Source: Macrosoma leucophasiata
Lineage: Eukaryota > Arthropoda > Insecta > Lepidoptera > Hedylidae
Assembly (NCBI GenBank): GCA_036365455.1
Contig: JAWQUS010000003.1
Span: 8,018,001-8,082,000, forward strand
DNA: 64,000 bases
Direction of reading: 5' to 3'
Positions within the stretch are counted from its first letter, which is position 1. Each line of letters starts with the position of its first letter. This document shows, piece by piece, positions 56,198-64,000 of the stretch. Below the pieces are notes generated by a model. The model was given only the letters and a program-made list of their open reading frames with translations. It ran no database searches and had not been told where the DNA came from. The translations under genes were made by a program, and so were the position numbers.

Positions 56198-56795
56198 GGT
56201 AGAGCTCCAGTGACAGAGCTCGCGGGCGTAGTCACCACCGGAATAACCAAATATTATTTAATATAAAAACGTAACTTCACGCCTGTAATCCCCGAAGGGG
56301 TAGGCAGAAGTAAATGCATGCATTCAATCATACATGCAAACACCCACGACTCGCCGGTTACGTTTTGGCCCATGTAACAGGTGGCGAACCTGTTGCCATC
56401 TCCGGGCACATTACCAAACTCCGGGGTACTGGGAAACTTCCAGAAAATGGAAAAATCCCAATAGAAGCAGAGATAAAGGATTTTAAACCGTTATCTCTGA
56501 TAATCCCCGACCCGGGAATCGAACCCAGGACCTCCGCGTAATAGTAGTGACCTGCTACCACTACGCTACTGAGGCAGTTCATATTTAATATACTTGCCGC
56601 TAAATGGTACTGTTTAGCACTATCTTGTTCCGGTCCGGTGGTAATGTACGGCCTTGTAATTTCTGGCACAGGGGCATAACACCTTAGGTCTTAGGAGTGG
56701 TAACGCATCTGCATTTTGACCTTGGTCTTAGTGTCAGTATCATTACTTAACATCAATATGAGCTGCATGCTTGTTTGCCACTTCCATTACATAAA
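56198..56795 (+). repeat. Family A split by a family-D SINE
   Basis: Head 56198-56265 (ACTGGTGGTAGAGCTCCAGT...), remainder 56582-56795 (TACTTGCCGCTAAATGG to CATTACATAAAAAAAA). A further head-like A fragment (GAGTTTCAGTGTAGGGATTC) lies at 56125-56165. Confidence 0.82.
56266..56581 (-). mobile_element. Family-D tRNA-like SINE inside a family-A copy
   Basis: A 316-bp element between perfect TATTTAATATA (56255-56265, 56582-56592). The minus strand starts CTGCCTCAGTAGCGTAGTGG with box B GGGTTCGATTCCCGGGTCGG and ends GAAGTTACGTTTTT. It splits the family-A copy at 56198-56795. Confidence 0.9.
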
Positions 56796-56829
56796 AAAAA
56801 CCCTTACACTCCCCATGGAACCTACATCG

Positions 56830-57020
56830 ATAAAAAATGAAGTTGCAAACAAGCATGCAGTGCATATGGATTTTAAAAGACGACAGAACTCCATATTCAT
56901 CTACACAGAGAAAGAAGTTATGTCTCTGTGATAGTTATTACAGGGCCATACATTACCATCTAACCGGAACACGATAGTGCTGAACACTACTGTTTGGCGG
57001 CAGATAGATTAGGTTAAGTG
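56830..57020 (-). repeat. Family A, subfamily 2 fragment
   Basis: GAAGTTGCAAACAAGCATGC...TCTCTGTGATAGTTATTACA...CACTACTGTTTGGCGGCAGA. Confidence 0.7.
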
Positions 57021-57422
57021 CTAATAGAAGCACTAAGAGTGGATTCACGGAAAAAAAACCTGGTACGTTACATACATTGATTTGTATACAAAAAAAAGGT
57101 TAATAAAAGGAATATTATTTTAAGAACCTAAAGAACATTGCCTGCTGTTTAACATGTTTTTAAATCATCATTCCTACCAACAGTATTATAATCTCTTCAT
57201 ATTCAATTATAATGTCAAGCTTATTATTTCGGAGAGGTAAAATATTTCATAAATAGTAAAACGTTCTGTAGGTTCTCGAAATAAAAATTCAAACCTTACA
57301 CTTTGTACTGATCAAGATTTTTTAAATTTAAATTTGATTTGCTAGATTCCGTTAGATTTTTTTGAAATTAACTTTTTTTTTTTAAGGTGCCGGCAAAAGC
57401 TTTTAATGTGATATTTACCTAC

Positions 57423-57586
57423 CTTAGAATATCTTTAACTGAAACGTCTATGGTGATATTTTCCATTTCCCGGAACAGTGCATCAAATATTCCCTCATCA
57501 TCAGATAGGAACGGAGAGGGTCGGTCCAACAGAGCCGACAGTGTACGGTATTGTGGAGAGTCCCATAGTGCATGACAAACGTATAC
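57423..57586 (-). CDS. prom: Prominin exon (start of second extracellular loop)
   Basis: Acceptor ATTTCACAG, donor AAG|GTAGGT; 54 codons plus two bases. The product begins VYVCHALWDSPQYRTLSALL. The cysteine directly after TM4 and the leucine-rich LSALLDRP stretch match the prominin pattern (C..L, then ..LLD.P). A sequon NIT lies in MENITID. The last two bases (AG) plus the first base of the next exon make an arginine codon before DCENN. Confidence 0.87.
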
Positions 57587-58105
57587 CTGTGAAATTTACT
57601 AGAATTGTGATAACAGAATTACGTAAACTAAAATGGTTACAAAATGTGAATAGACAGAATGTGAATAGAATCACTATTGTATAGACAAATAACTAAGAAA
57701 TTGATTGTTCGGATTTTTCAAGTACAATTTTATTTAAGAGTCATTTTGTCATGATCAAAGGAGAATGACACTGTTTCATACATTTCTGGGCCCAGGTGTT
57801 TACACTATACAAATTATGTCTATTTCAAATGACTATAAAATAAATAAATTGAAATTCAGGATTTTTTTTGTATTGCCAGTAATTTAAGTATATAGGTATG
57901 ATCAAGTAAAAGTTGGGTTAGATTGCTAATTGTTAACTATATTACAAAATGTACTGTGTAATGGGTTAACTAGTAACGATTTTGCAGGCTCAAAATTACC
58001 CGTCTCCCTTAGACGGTGGTGTTTAATGATAACGTGCTTAATTAATTTGGGTATCATCTTACATTAGGTATCATATTATTATAACCTTATTGGAACATAC
58101 TCTTA

Positions 58106-58250
58106 CCCCCTTATTCATAAACGTACATTAGATACGTTATAGTTATAGAATATATATAGTTTTTAGTTGCATTGTCAAATGTGCAGGATAGAAAAAGACA
58201 AAGGAGAGATTAGCAACACTTTAGCTAAAGTACGTTTATGAATAAGGGGG
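58106..58250. mobile_element. Foldback MITE M1, second copy
   Basis: Same ends and inner sequence (AAAGACAAAGGAGAGATTAG) as 41594-41739; TA flanks both sides. Confidence 0.82.
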
Positions 58251-58268
58251 TAAGCATATAACCTACTA

Positions 58269-58602
58269 CAGTGCCGGATTAGCCATATAGCAGGAGTAGC
58301 AAATGCTACGGGCCCCGCGCCATTGGGGGCCCCGTGCCTGTGCCCAAAAAAAAAACACAAATATGTTATACACCTTAGCTATTCTCAAAGGGAGCGTTGA
58401 CCACTAATTATATAGGTACCTATATTATTTTGTTGCAAGTTGACAATACCACAATACTTACAGGGGGAATCCCCTAAATTTGTTTTCGATTCCTTTTCGT
58501 AAATGTTGTTTTATTTACATCCTAAATTTCAGTAGGCAATGTAACTCTAGGGCCCCATGGTGACATTTGCTACGGGCCCCGCACCGGCTTTATCCGGCAC
58601 TG
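58269..58602 (+). mobile_element. hAT-type MITE
   Basis: Terminal inverted repeats CAGTGCCGGAT and ATCCGGCACTG, perfect 8-bp target duplication ACCTACTA (58261-58268, 58603-58610). Subterminal GCTACGGGCCCCGC occurs at both ends. No ORF. A partial copy lies at 20748-20959. Confidence 0.88.
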
Positions 58603-59059
58603 ACCTACTAATTTATTTACATAATAATTATTTACAGCATTATACTCCTGTTGTAATTTGATAGTTTATATTCTGTTAGGTTTGCAGTTTTGATTTACGA
58701 CGCCTTCTTAATTCCTATCAGCAATAACACAAGGCGATGTAGAGTGCGATTTAAGTTTAAAATAAAAATAGCTAGAAATTACTTATGTTTACATATTTAT
58801 CATTAATATGGGAATATTAATTATTAGTTGTTATAGTTAATAACAGAAATAAAATGCGGTGGATAAATAATAATTATTATAAGCACGAAAGTGAAAGCCT
58901 TAGACAGAAAACTTGAGAGTCTCCTTTATCTTATTTGGTTAGTAAAATAAATGGCGCCTAGTAAGATTAATAATTTATTTATTCACAGAGTTATGATTTA
59001 GCTTTGTAAGTACATATATGTGTCACTTATTAATATTGTGACAAGTGTACTTTTTTCAT

Positions 59060-59590
59060 AATAATTTTAAGTGGTGGTAGAGCTCCAGTGACGTAGCTCG
59101 CGGGCGTACCTATTCACCACCGCATTACCTAATATACTTGCCGCTAAATGGTAGTGTTCAGCACTATCGTGTTCCGGTCAGGTGGTAATGTACGGCTCTG
59201 TAATTTCCGGCACAGAGGCATAACACCTAATGCCTCAGGAGTGGCAGCGCATCTGCATTTTGACCACTGGTACATAATAATTTTAAGTGGTGGTAGAGCT
59301 CCAGTGACGTAGCTCGCGGGCGTACCTATTCCCACCGCATTACCTAATATACTTGCCGCTAAATGGTAGTGTTCAGCACTATAGTGTTCCGGTCAGGTGG
59401 TAATGTACGGCCCTGTAATTTCCGGCACAGAGGCATAACATCTTAGGCCTCAGGAGTGGTAACGCATCTGCATTTTGACCTTGGTCTTTGTGTGGGGGTC
59501 TATTCATCTGGCTGCAATAGGCTGCATTCATCACTTAACATCAATGTGAACTGCATGCTTGTTTGTCACTACCGTACTACCATTACATAA
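59060..59590 (+). repeat. Family A, partial tandem duplication
   Basis: Two copies (59071-59268 and 59287-59590), each preceded by CATAATAATTTTAAGTGG, and both with the rare CGTACCTATTC(AC)CACCGC variant. The flank is duplicated too, so this is a local tandem duplication, not two insertions. Only the second copy keeps the A tail. Confidence 0.8.
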
Positions 59591-59819
59591 AAAAAGTACT
59601 TTGGCTTAAAATCTTATATGTACCTACATCAAAATGCGTAACTTACCTATTTGTATTCATTTATCTTGTTGCTATAATATGAGAACCTTCTCGTTTTTTT
59701 GAACTCGGTTAAAAACATAGGTCACGTTGATGGTAAGTAATGCTGTAGCGTAACGCAACTTAATTGTTTTAAGACTAGATATTTCAATCAATGGCGTAGC
59801 GAGAGGAGGGCGGCCCGCA

Positions 59820-60105
59820 ACTTTTTTTATGTAATGAAAGTGGCAAACAAGCGTGCAGTTCACATTGAGGTTAAGTGGTGACTGCAGCCTATATACACCC
59901 ACACAATGACCAGTGGTCAAAATGCAGATGCGCTGCCACTCCTGAGGCATTAGGTGTTATGCCTCTGTGCCGGAAATTACAGAGCCGTACATTACCGGAC
60001 CGGAACACGATAGTGCTGAACACTACCATTTAGCGGCAAGTATATTAGGTAATGCGGTGATGCCTACGCCCGCGAGCTCTGTCACTGGAGCTCTACCACC
60101 AGTCA
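59820..60105 (-). repeat. Family A inside the composite insertion
   Basis: Poly-T/ATGTAATGAAAGTGGCAAAC to GGAGCTCTACCACCAGT, nearly full length with a small deletion at ACATTACCGGACCGG. Confidence 0.87.
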
Positions 60106-60197
60106 ATAAAACCAGCGGTACCACCCCTTTGGGGGTGACACTCTGTCTTTGTGCCATTTAGACGTGAAAGCGTTATACAAAACTCACTTGCGCATTT

Positions 60198-60610
60198 TTT
60201 TTTTGTTTTGCGCATTATGGTGGCATCGCTATTACGCATATTGCCAGTGTCAAGTAAAACGATATTTCGTATTTATTTAAGCAGCGTATAAGTTAGTATA
60301 ATATAGTCATCAAGTATAATATGTAAGTATCAAATATATAAGTTATCGAGTATAATATGTCAGTCAAGTGAGTTACAATCAAGTCATTCGAGTCAAGCGA
60401 TGGCTACTTTACCAGAACATTTACAATGAAGTTTTGGAGGTAACCTGAAAGGTCGTGTTTTCGCCCTGTTATTCTATTTCACTATACACGGGCACTGTAA
60501 TAAACCTATATCAAACAAAATGCCACCAACTTTAACAATGTAAATTAAAAATACACCAAGAAAATGAAATGAAATAAGAGCATCATACGCCTTTTTCAAG
60601 GTTCTCGCCA
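60198..60610 (-). mobile_element. Retroposon family G, copy 2
   Basis: Flanked by perfect AAAACTCACTTGCGCATTT (60179-60197, 60611-60629), 19 bp. The minus strand ends in an A tail (plus-strand TTTTTTTTG at 60198). It lies inside the larger insertion 59788-60757. No pol III box or coding frame seen; origin unknown. Confidence 0.75.
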
Positions 60611-60812
60611 AAACTCACTTGCGCATTTATAATACCAGGGGGGCCAAATAGGGGGGCACAACGGTGGAGAAAGGAGAAATAAGCTACAAAAGAATGGGCA
60701 GCATTTCCTTTTTTTTTTGCTCATCCGCCCCGGGTGCCACCCATGTTAGCTACGCCACTATTGTTATAAAACTAGTCTAGATATTTCAATGTAAATGCGT
60801 TGCGACTCCTGG

Positions 60813-61047
60813 GGTGCGACCGCCTAACTACACTGCTATTGTCGTTGTCATTGCTGTCAAAATTTAATGTCGATTTTTGCTTAAACTAAATAACAATAAT
60901 CAATCTACCATTATCGCTTGTTTCTCACCTACGAAAGCAAGATAAACGATCAGATTATCACTACTGCTTATAAAGAAGCTACAAATCGACATGAAAATTT
61001 GACAGCAATGACAACGACAATAGCACTGTCGTTAGGCGGTCGCACCC
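60813..61047. mobile_element. Foldback MITE with about 65-bp arms
   Basis: GGGTGCGACCGCCTAAC...ATTGTCGTTGTCATTGCTGTC pairs with GACAGCAATGACAACGACAA...GGCGGTCGCACC. CCTG flanks both sides (candidate 4-bp duplication). It splits the old family A. Confidence 0.75.
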
Positions 61048-61073
61048 CTGAGGCTTAAGCTCTTGCCTCTAAT

Positions 61074-61209
61074 GGTGAGATTCACAGACCGCACTACGAC
61101 TTTACTTTGAGCAAAGTATGCTTAGAACTGTCAGAAATGTATGGGTTTTGACAGTTCGAAGCGTACTTTGCTCGAAAGTAAAGTCGTAGTGCGGTCTGTG
61201 AATCTCGCC
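61074..61209. mobile_element. Foldback MITE M2, second copy
   Basis: GGTGAGATTCACAGACCGCA to GCGGTCTGTGAATCTCGCCC; same inner sequence (TTGACAGTTC...GTACTTTGCTC) as 11823-11953. In the old family-A nest. Confidence 0.78.
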
Positions 61210-61441
61210 CTTAGTCGGAAACTAAGGAACAGTACAAACAGGTAAAGTTTCTAAAGTTACTTAAACTATATTATACCTTCTGATATTGTACATTGATAAT
61301 ATTTTTTTCAATATTTTGTAGTCTTCGCAATGTAATTTTTAACATTGGCACTGTTTTGGCTAATGAATTATTCATTGTCTTCCACCAGAAGACTAAGAAC
61401 GACAGAAAGCTGTAAGTTTCCATAAATAAATAAATAATTAC

Positions 61442-61523
61442 CTCAGCATGTCCTGCTATTAAAAATATAGCACATATGAGACTCCACAGTACCAAAGATA
61501 CAAAACACAGCCATAATGATGAT
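61442..61523 (-). CDS. prom: Prominin exon (TM segment 4)
   Basis: Acceptor TTGTTTCAG and donor GAG|GTAATT bound 82 bases: one base completing a codon, then 27 codons. The peptide SSLWLCFVSLVLWSLICAIF followed by LIAGHAE is one membrane-spanning helix, at the position of prominin TM4, just before the second extracellular loop. It ends in phase 0 and joins the exon at 57586, which opens VYVC. The preceding exon is not in the window. Confidence 0.82.
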
Positions 61524-61872
61524 CTGAAACAAGTTAACAAACATGTCACACGTACGAGGTACCTATGTATCTACCTACATAATGATAAGATCCCAATTAC
61601 GTGATATTTTTTGTGTTATTAATAAATTCTACATGTTGTGAACAGTTTTTTGTGCTTCAAAAATGTTTCGCATTCATTAATAGTACCTGCCTACCTAATT
61701 AATTATATTTTTTTTACACATAAAAAATTTGTATTTGTATTTGTAAAAAAAGTAATTATAAAATGTGAATAAAATCATGACACATCATATAAATAAAAAA
61801 TGACACACAAATTAAATTATGCGATTAATTATTAATTTAACCACGAATTTACCGGATCTTTGCATTTCTTTG

Positions 61873-62165
61873 CATTTTTTACTGGTGGTAGCTCCAGTGA
61901 CGAAGATCGCGGGCGTGGGCACCACCGCATTACCTTATCTACTTGCCACTAAATGGTAGTGTTCAGAACTATCGTGTTCTGGTCAGGGGGTAAATGTAAT
62001 GTACGGCCCTGTAATTTCCGGCACAGTGGCATAACATCTTAGCCTCAGGAGTGGCAACGCATCTGCATTTTGATCTCTAGTCTTTGTGTGAGTGTCTATA
62101 GGCTGCAGTCATCACTTAACATCAATGTGAACTGCATGCTTGTTTGCCACTTTCATTACATAAAC
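61873..62165 (+). repeat. Family A, full length
   Basis: ACTGGTGGTAGCTCCAGTGA to TTTCATTACATAAA. It has the CCGCATTACCTTATCTACTTGCC reading that serves as the unbroken reference for the T1 insertion site at 43992. Confidence 0.87.
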
Positions 62166-62446
62166 CTTGTATCATTGTTATTAAGTAAGTATTTGATTTA
62201 TTGTTTGTGATGGATAACTCCAGAAACTAATGGACCGATGTCAAAAATTCTTTCATCAATAAAATGTTAACAGAAAGATAAAATTGTGTTGTACACGCGT
62301 GTGTAGCCACGGGCGGCGGAAATCGAATGCTTATCACAGCTCCCTTTTATCTCGAATATAGGTAATTTTATTTACACTTTCATGAAATATGATGGTCATT
62401 CATGGCGACCATAAACAAAATTCACTGTACCACATAATTATATCTA

Positions 62447-62880
62447 TCTATACAAATAAATAAAATTGAAGTGTCTGTTTGTAATATTAAAATAACCGCC
62501 TTTTACTAAATGTCTAAATACACGGTCTAACAAAACAACATTTTTTACATTTTTTGTCTGTCTGTCTGTTTGGCGGGGCTAATCTTGGGAACGGCTGGAC
62601 CGATTTTGACGGGTGGCAGATAGCTAATGTGATAAGGAGTAACTTAGGCTACTTTTATTTCCATACATTCATACATACATACATACCTACATACGAATAA
62701 ATAGAATTTGAGTGTCTTCGATTTTGACGGGACTTTCATTGGCAGATGGCTGATGTGATAAGTATTAATGTAAACCAGATTTTTTAACTACCCATAATGT
62801 GTTTTTGTATAATCTGAAATTAACAAAAAATCTTGCTCAAAGTCACTATTCCACGCGAACGAGGTCGCGGGCACAGCTAG
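62447..62880 (+). mobile_element. Helitron-like non-autonomous element, with internal duplication
   Basis: Same TC...CTAG ends and A|T flanks as 43138-43448 (83% or so by eye, not computed). It contains a second partial head (CGAATAAATAGAATTTGAGT at about 62694) and a repeat of GATTTTGACGGG, plus a short (ATAC)n run. Confidence 0.72.
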
Positions 62881-62997
62881 TACAAAATATATTGCACTGT
62901 TGAAGGCTGCACGTTATGTAAAAATCGATAGAGATGTAATATTCGGTATAAAATCAAAAACTTTAATACTTAACTTTAACTTTATTATTTAATGTTT

Positions 62998-63225
62998 AAC
63001 TGCCTCAGTTGCCTAGTGTTAGCTAGGCCACTACTACGCTGGGATCCTGGGTTCGATTCCCCCGGGGCTTATTAGAGATAAGGGTGTAAAATTATCTCTG
63101 GTTTTATTGGGATTTTTCCATTTTTGGAAGTTTCCCAGTACCTCGGAGTTTGGTTATGTGCCCGGAGATAGGCTCGCCACCTGTTACATGGGCCAAACAA
63201 AACGTAACAAACGTAACGTTTTCAC
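62998..63225 (+). mobile_element. Family-D tRNA-like SINE, 3'-truncated
   Basis: Head AACTGCCTCAGTTGCCTAGT, box B GGGTTCGATTCCC, body to CACCTGTTACATGGGCC and AACGTAAC repeats; the last third of the family is missing. Confidence 0.78.
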
Positions 63226-63327
63226 ATCCACCTTCGTTACCTATATTCTATTCTGTAGAGCAGGTTTGATTTTCTGTGATGATGTAATGAGAAAATATGA
63301 AAATGTTACGTAGGTATTGCAAAAAAT

Positions 63328-63684
63328 AAAGCGCGATTGGCCTGGCGGCTGGTGTAGATCATAAGCGATCTACTCGGTTAAGCACTACGGGCGCGGTCGG
63401 GTGGTGTGATGGGTGACCGCTAGTGGCAAATTAAATGCGCGTTTCCGTGCTTCGGAGGGCACCTTAAGCCGCCGGTCCGGTTCCTATCGATAGATAACAG
63501 TCGTTAAATCTTGTCGGAGGCCTTATGGGCGGTTTGAAAACATCCGGCAGCGTGTTGGCTACTAACCCACCCACCAATCCGCATTGGAGCAGCCTGGTGG
63601 AGTAAGCTCCAGGCCTCTCCCCAAAAAGGGGAGAGACTCGTGCCCGGCAGTTGGACGTATAATGGGTTACCATTATTATTATTA
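63328..63684 (+). mobile_element. Family-C (5S-like) SINE, best-preserved copy
   Basis: A 357-bp element between perfect 13-bp duplications TATTGCAAAAAAT (63315-63327, 63685-63697). Head AAAGCGCGATTGGCC; 5S-like block at about 63375-63428 with TTAAGCACTACGGGCGCGGT and GATGGGTGACCGC; body; 3' end CCCGGCAGTTGGACGTATAA and (ATT)n. The 5S-like block covers the internal control region of 5S genes (box A and box C), so pol III transcription is inferred. Confidence 0.88.
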
Positions 63685-64000
63685 TATTGCAAAAAATTGT
63701 CACGTCCAATGTCATCGACCCATCTAAAAGTTGTTTATGGAAGAAGTCGCACGATTCTCAACAGTGAGGAGAGCGGCGAAAAAGGAGGAATTTTCATGAA
63801 AATGGTACTACTAATGGTTCCAAATTTGTGAGTTTTGCATTAAGTAATCATACTTAGGCATAAAGTAGCAGTCAGTGCAGTGTAGTGCTTGCTCAGATAC
63901 GGACGCGTCACACTGCACGAAATATAACAACATATTTCGCGAGCTGCGCGGCTCTAGCCGCTGCACATTTCCGTCGCTATGAGTTCCGAAAACTTATAGC

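Larger units (their letters stand above)
59788..60757. mobile_element. Composite insertion with 14-bp target duplication
   Basis: CTAGATATTTCAAT occurs immediately left (59774-59787) and right (60758-60771). Inside: CAATGGCGTAGCG...GCTACGCCACTATTG ends that look like short inverted repeats, a family-A copy (59820-60105) and family G (60198-60610). Could be a hAT-like element within a larger unit; class unsettled. Confidence 0.55.
59725..61235 (-). repeat. Very old family A holding three insertions
   Basis: Recognisable pieces: CACGTTGATGGTAAGTAATG (59727 on), AATGCGTTGCGACTCCTG (60795-60812), CCTGAGGCTTAAGCTCTTGCC (just over family length, 61047 on) and GTCGGAAACTAAGGAACAGTAC (61213 on). They are separated by a retroposon-like insertion (59788-60757), a foldback MITE (60813-61047) and a second MITE (61074-61209). 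Confidence 0.6.
33458..61523 (-). other. prom: Prominin-family gene, 3' part (nine coding exons)
   Basis: Seen: nine minus-strand open segments, each bounded by AG acceptor and GT donor, join without breaking frame into about 387 codons plus TGA. The product has a hydrophobic segment (exon 61442-61523), a roughly 300-residue extracellular stretch with cysteines in VYVC, RDCENN, GRCRP and SLMCSK, sequons NIT and NIS, a second hydrophobic segment (exon 40767-40906) and a basic then proline-rich tail. Known: prominins are cholesterol-binding pentaspan glycoproteins of plasma-membrane protrusions; in Drosophila they help organise photoreceptor membranes. The segments between TM4 and TM5 line up with prominin from memory, including the spacing of the four cysteines. 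Inferred: this is the C-terminal half; TM1-3 and the promoter lie beyond 64000. Which insect paralogue (prominin or prominin-like) cannot be decided, so the symbol is provisional. Introns total about 27 kb and are packed with TEs. Confidence 0.88.

Noticed and set aside
63375..63428. Genuine 5S rRNA gene
   Set aside because: Only the internal control region is similar; the ends do not pair as in 5S rRNA, and the block is part of a dispersed element with an (ATT)n tail.

Overview
This is nuclear DNA of a lepidopteran insect (moth or butterfly). It is AT-rich, a host gene is split by long introns, and most of the rest is transposable-element (TE) debris of kinds I associate with Lepidoptera: retroposons with A tails or (ATT)n tails, tRNA- and 5S-rRNA-derived SINEs, LINE 3' ends, a mariner, Helitron-like elements ending CTAG|T, and many foldback MITEs. 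No bacterial, viral or CRISPR-like features were seen. Species assignment is inference.

Host gene. The right half (about 33.4-61.5 kb, minus strand) carries the 3' part of a prominin-family gene (pentaspan membrane glycoprotein). Nine coding exons can be placed from splice sites and reading phase: 61442-61523, 57423-57586, 53749-53970, 52575-52690, 51207-51397, 42325-42483, 40767-40906, 38606-38662 and 33458-33491 (stop). All junctions keep frame and give about 387 codons: transmembrane segment 4, the second large extracellular loop with four cysteines at prominin positions, transmembrane segment 5 and a short cytoplasmic tail ending in a proline run. The 5' exons lie beyond the right edge. 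I found no convincing host exon in 1-33 kb.

Mobile DNA. Family A (about 290 bp, A-tailed, with a terminal hairpin) is the commonest repeat, with some thirty copies or fragments, several inserted in one another. Family B is a tRNA-like SINE. Family C is a SINE whose head resembles 5S rRNA and whose tail matches a LINE end. Family D is a second tRNA-like SINE. Family G is an A-tailed retroposon without recognisable pol III boxes. Larger elements: a broken R4/Dong-type LINE (29.4-31.7 kb), a 5'-truncated CR1-like LINE (45.9-49.1 kb), RTE-type LINE debris (18.5-19.3 kb), a LINE-F fragment (52.9-53.6 kb), a dead mariner with complete terminal repeats (34.19-35.47 kb), an internally deleted pogo-like element (21.13-22.11 kb), and two copies of a TIR transposon, T1 (35.88-37.29 and 44.00-45.82 kb).

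Architecture. In the 8.7-kb prominin intron, one family-A copy (43927-49240) was split by T1, itself hit by a family-C SINE, and again by the CR1-like LINE. A second nest occupies 59.7-61.2 kb. Target-site duplications and empty sites in sister copies establish much of the order. A recurring oddity is a set of near-perfect short-loop inverted repeats, several inside TE copies whose relatives lack them, suggesting hairpin-templated (template-switch) mutation.
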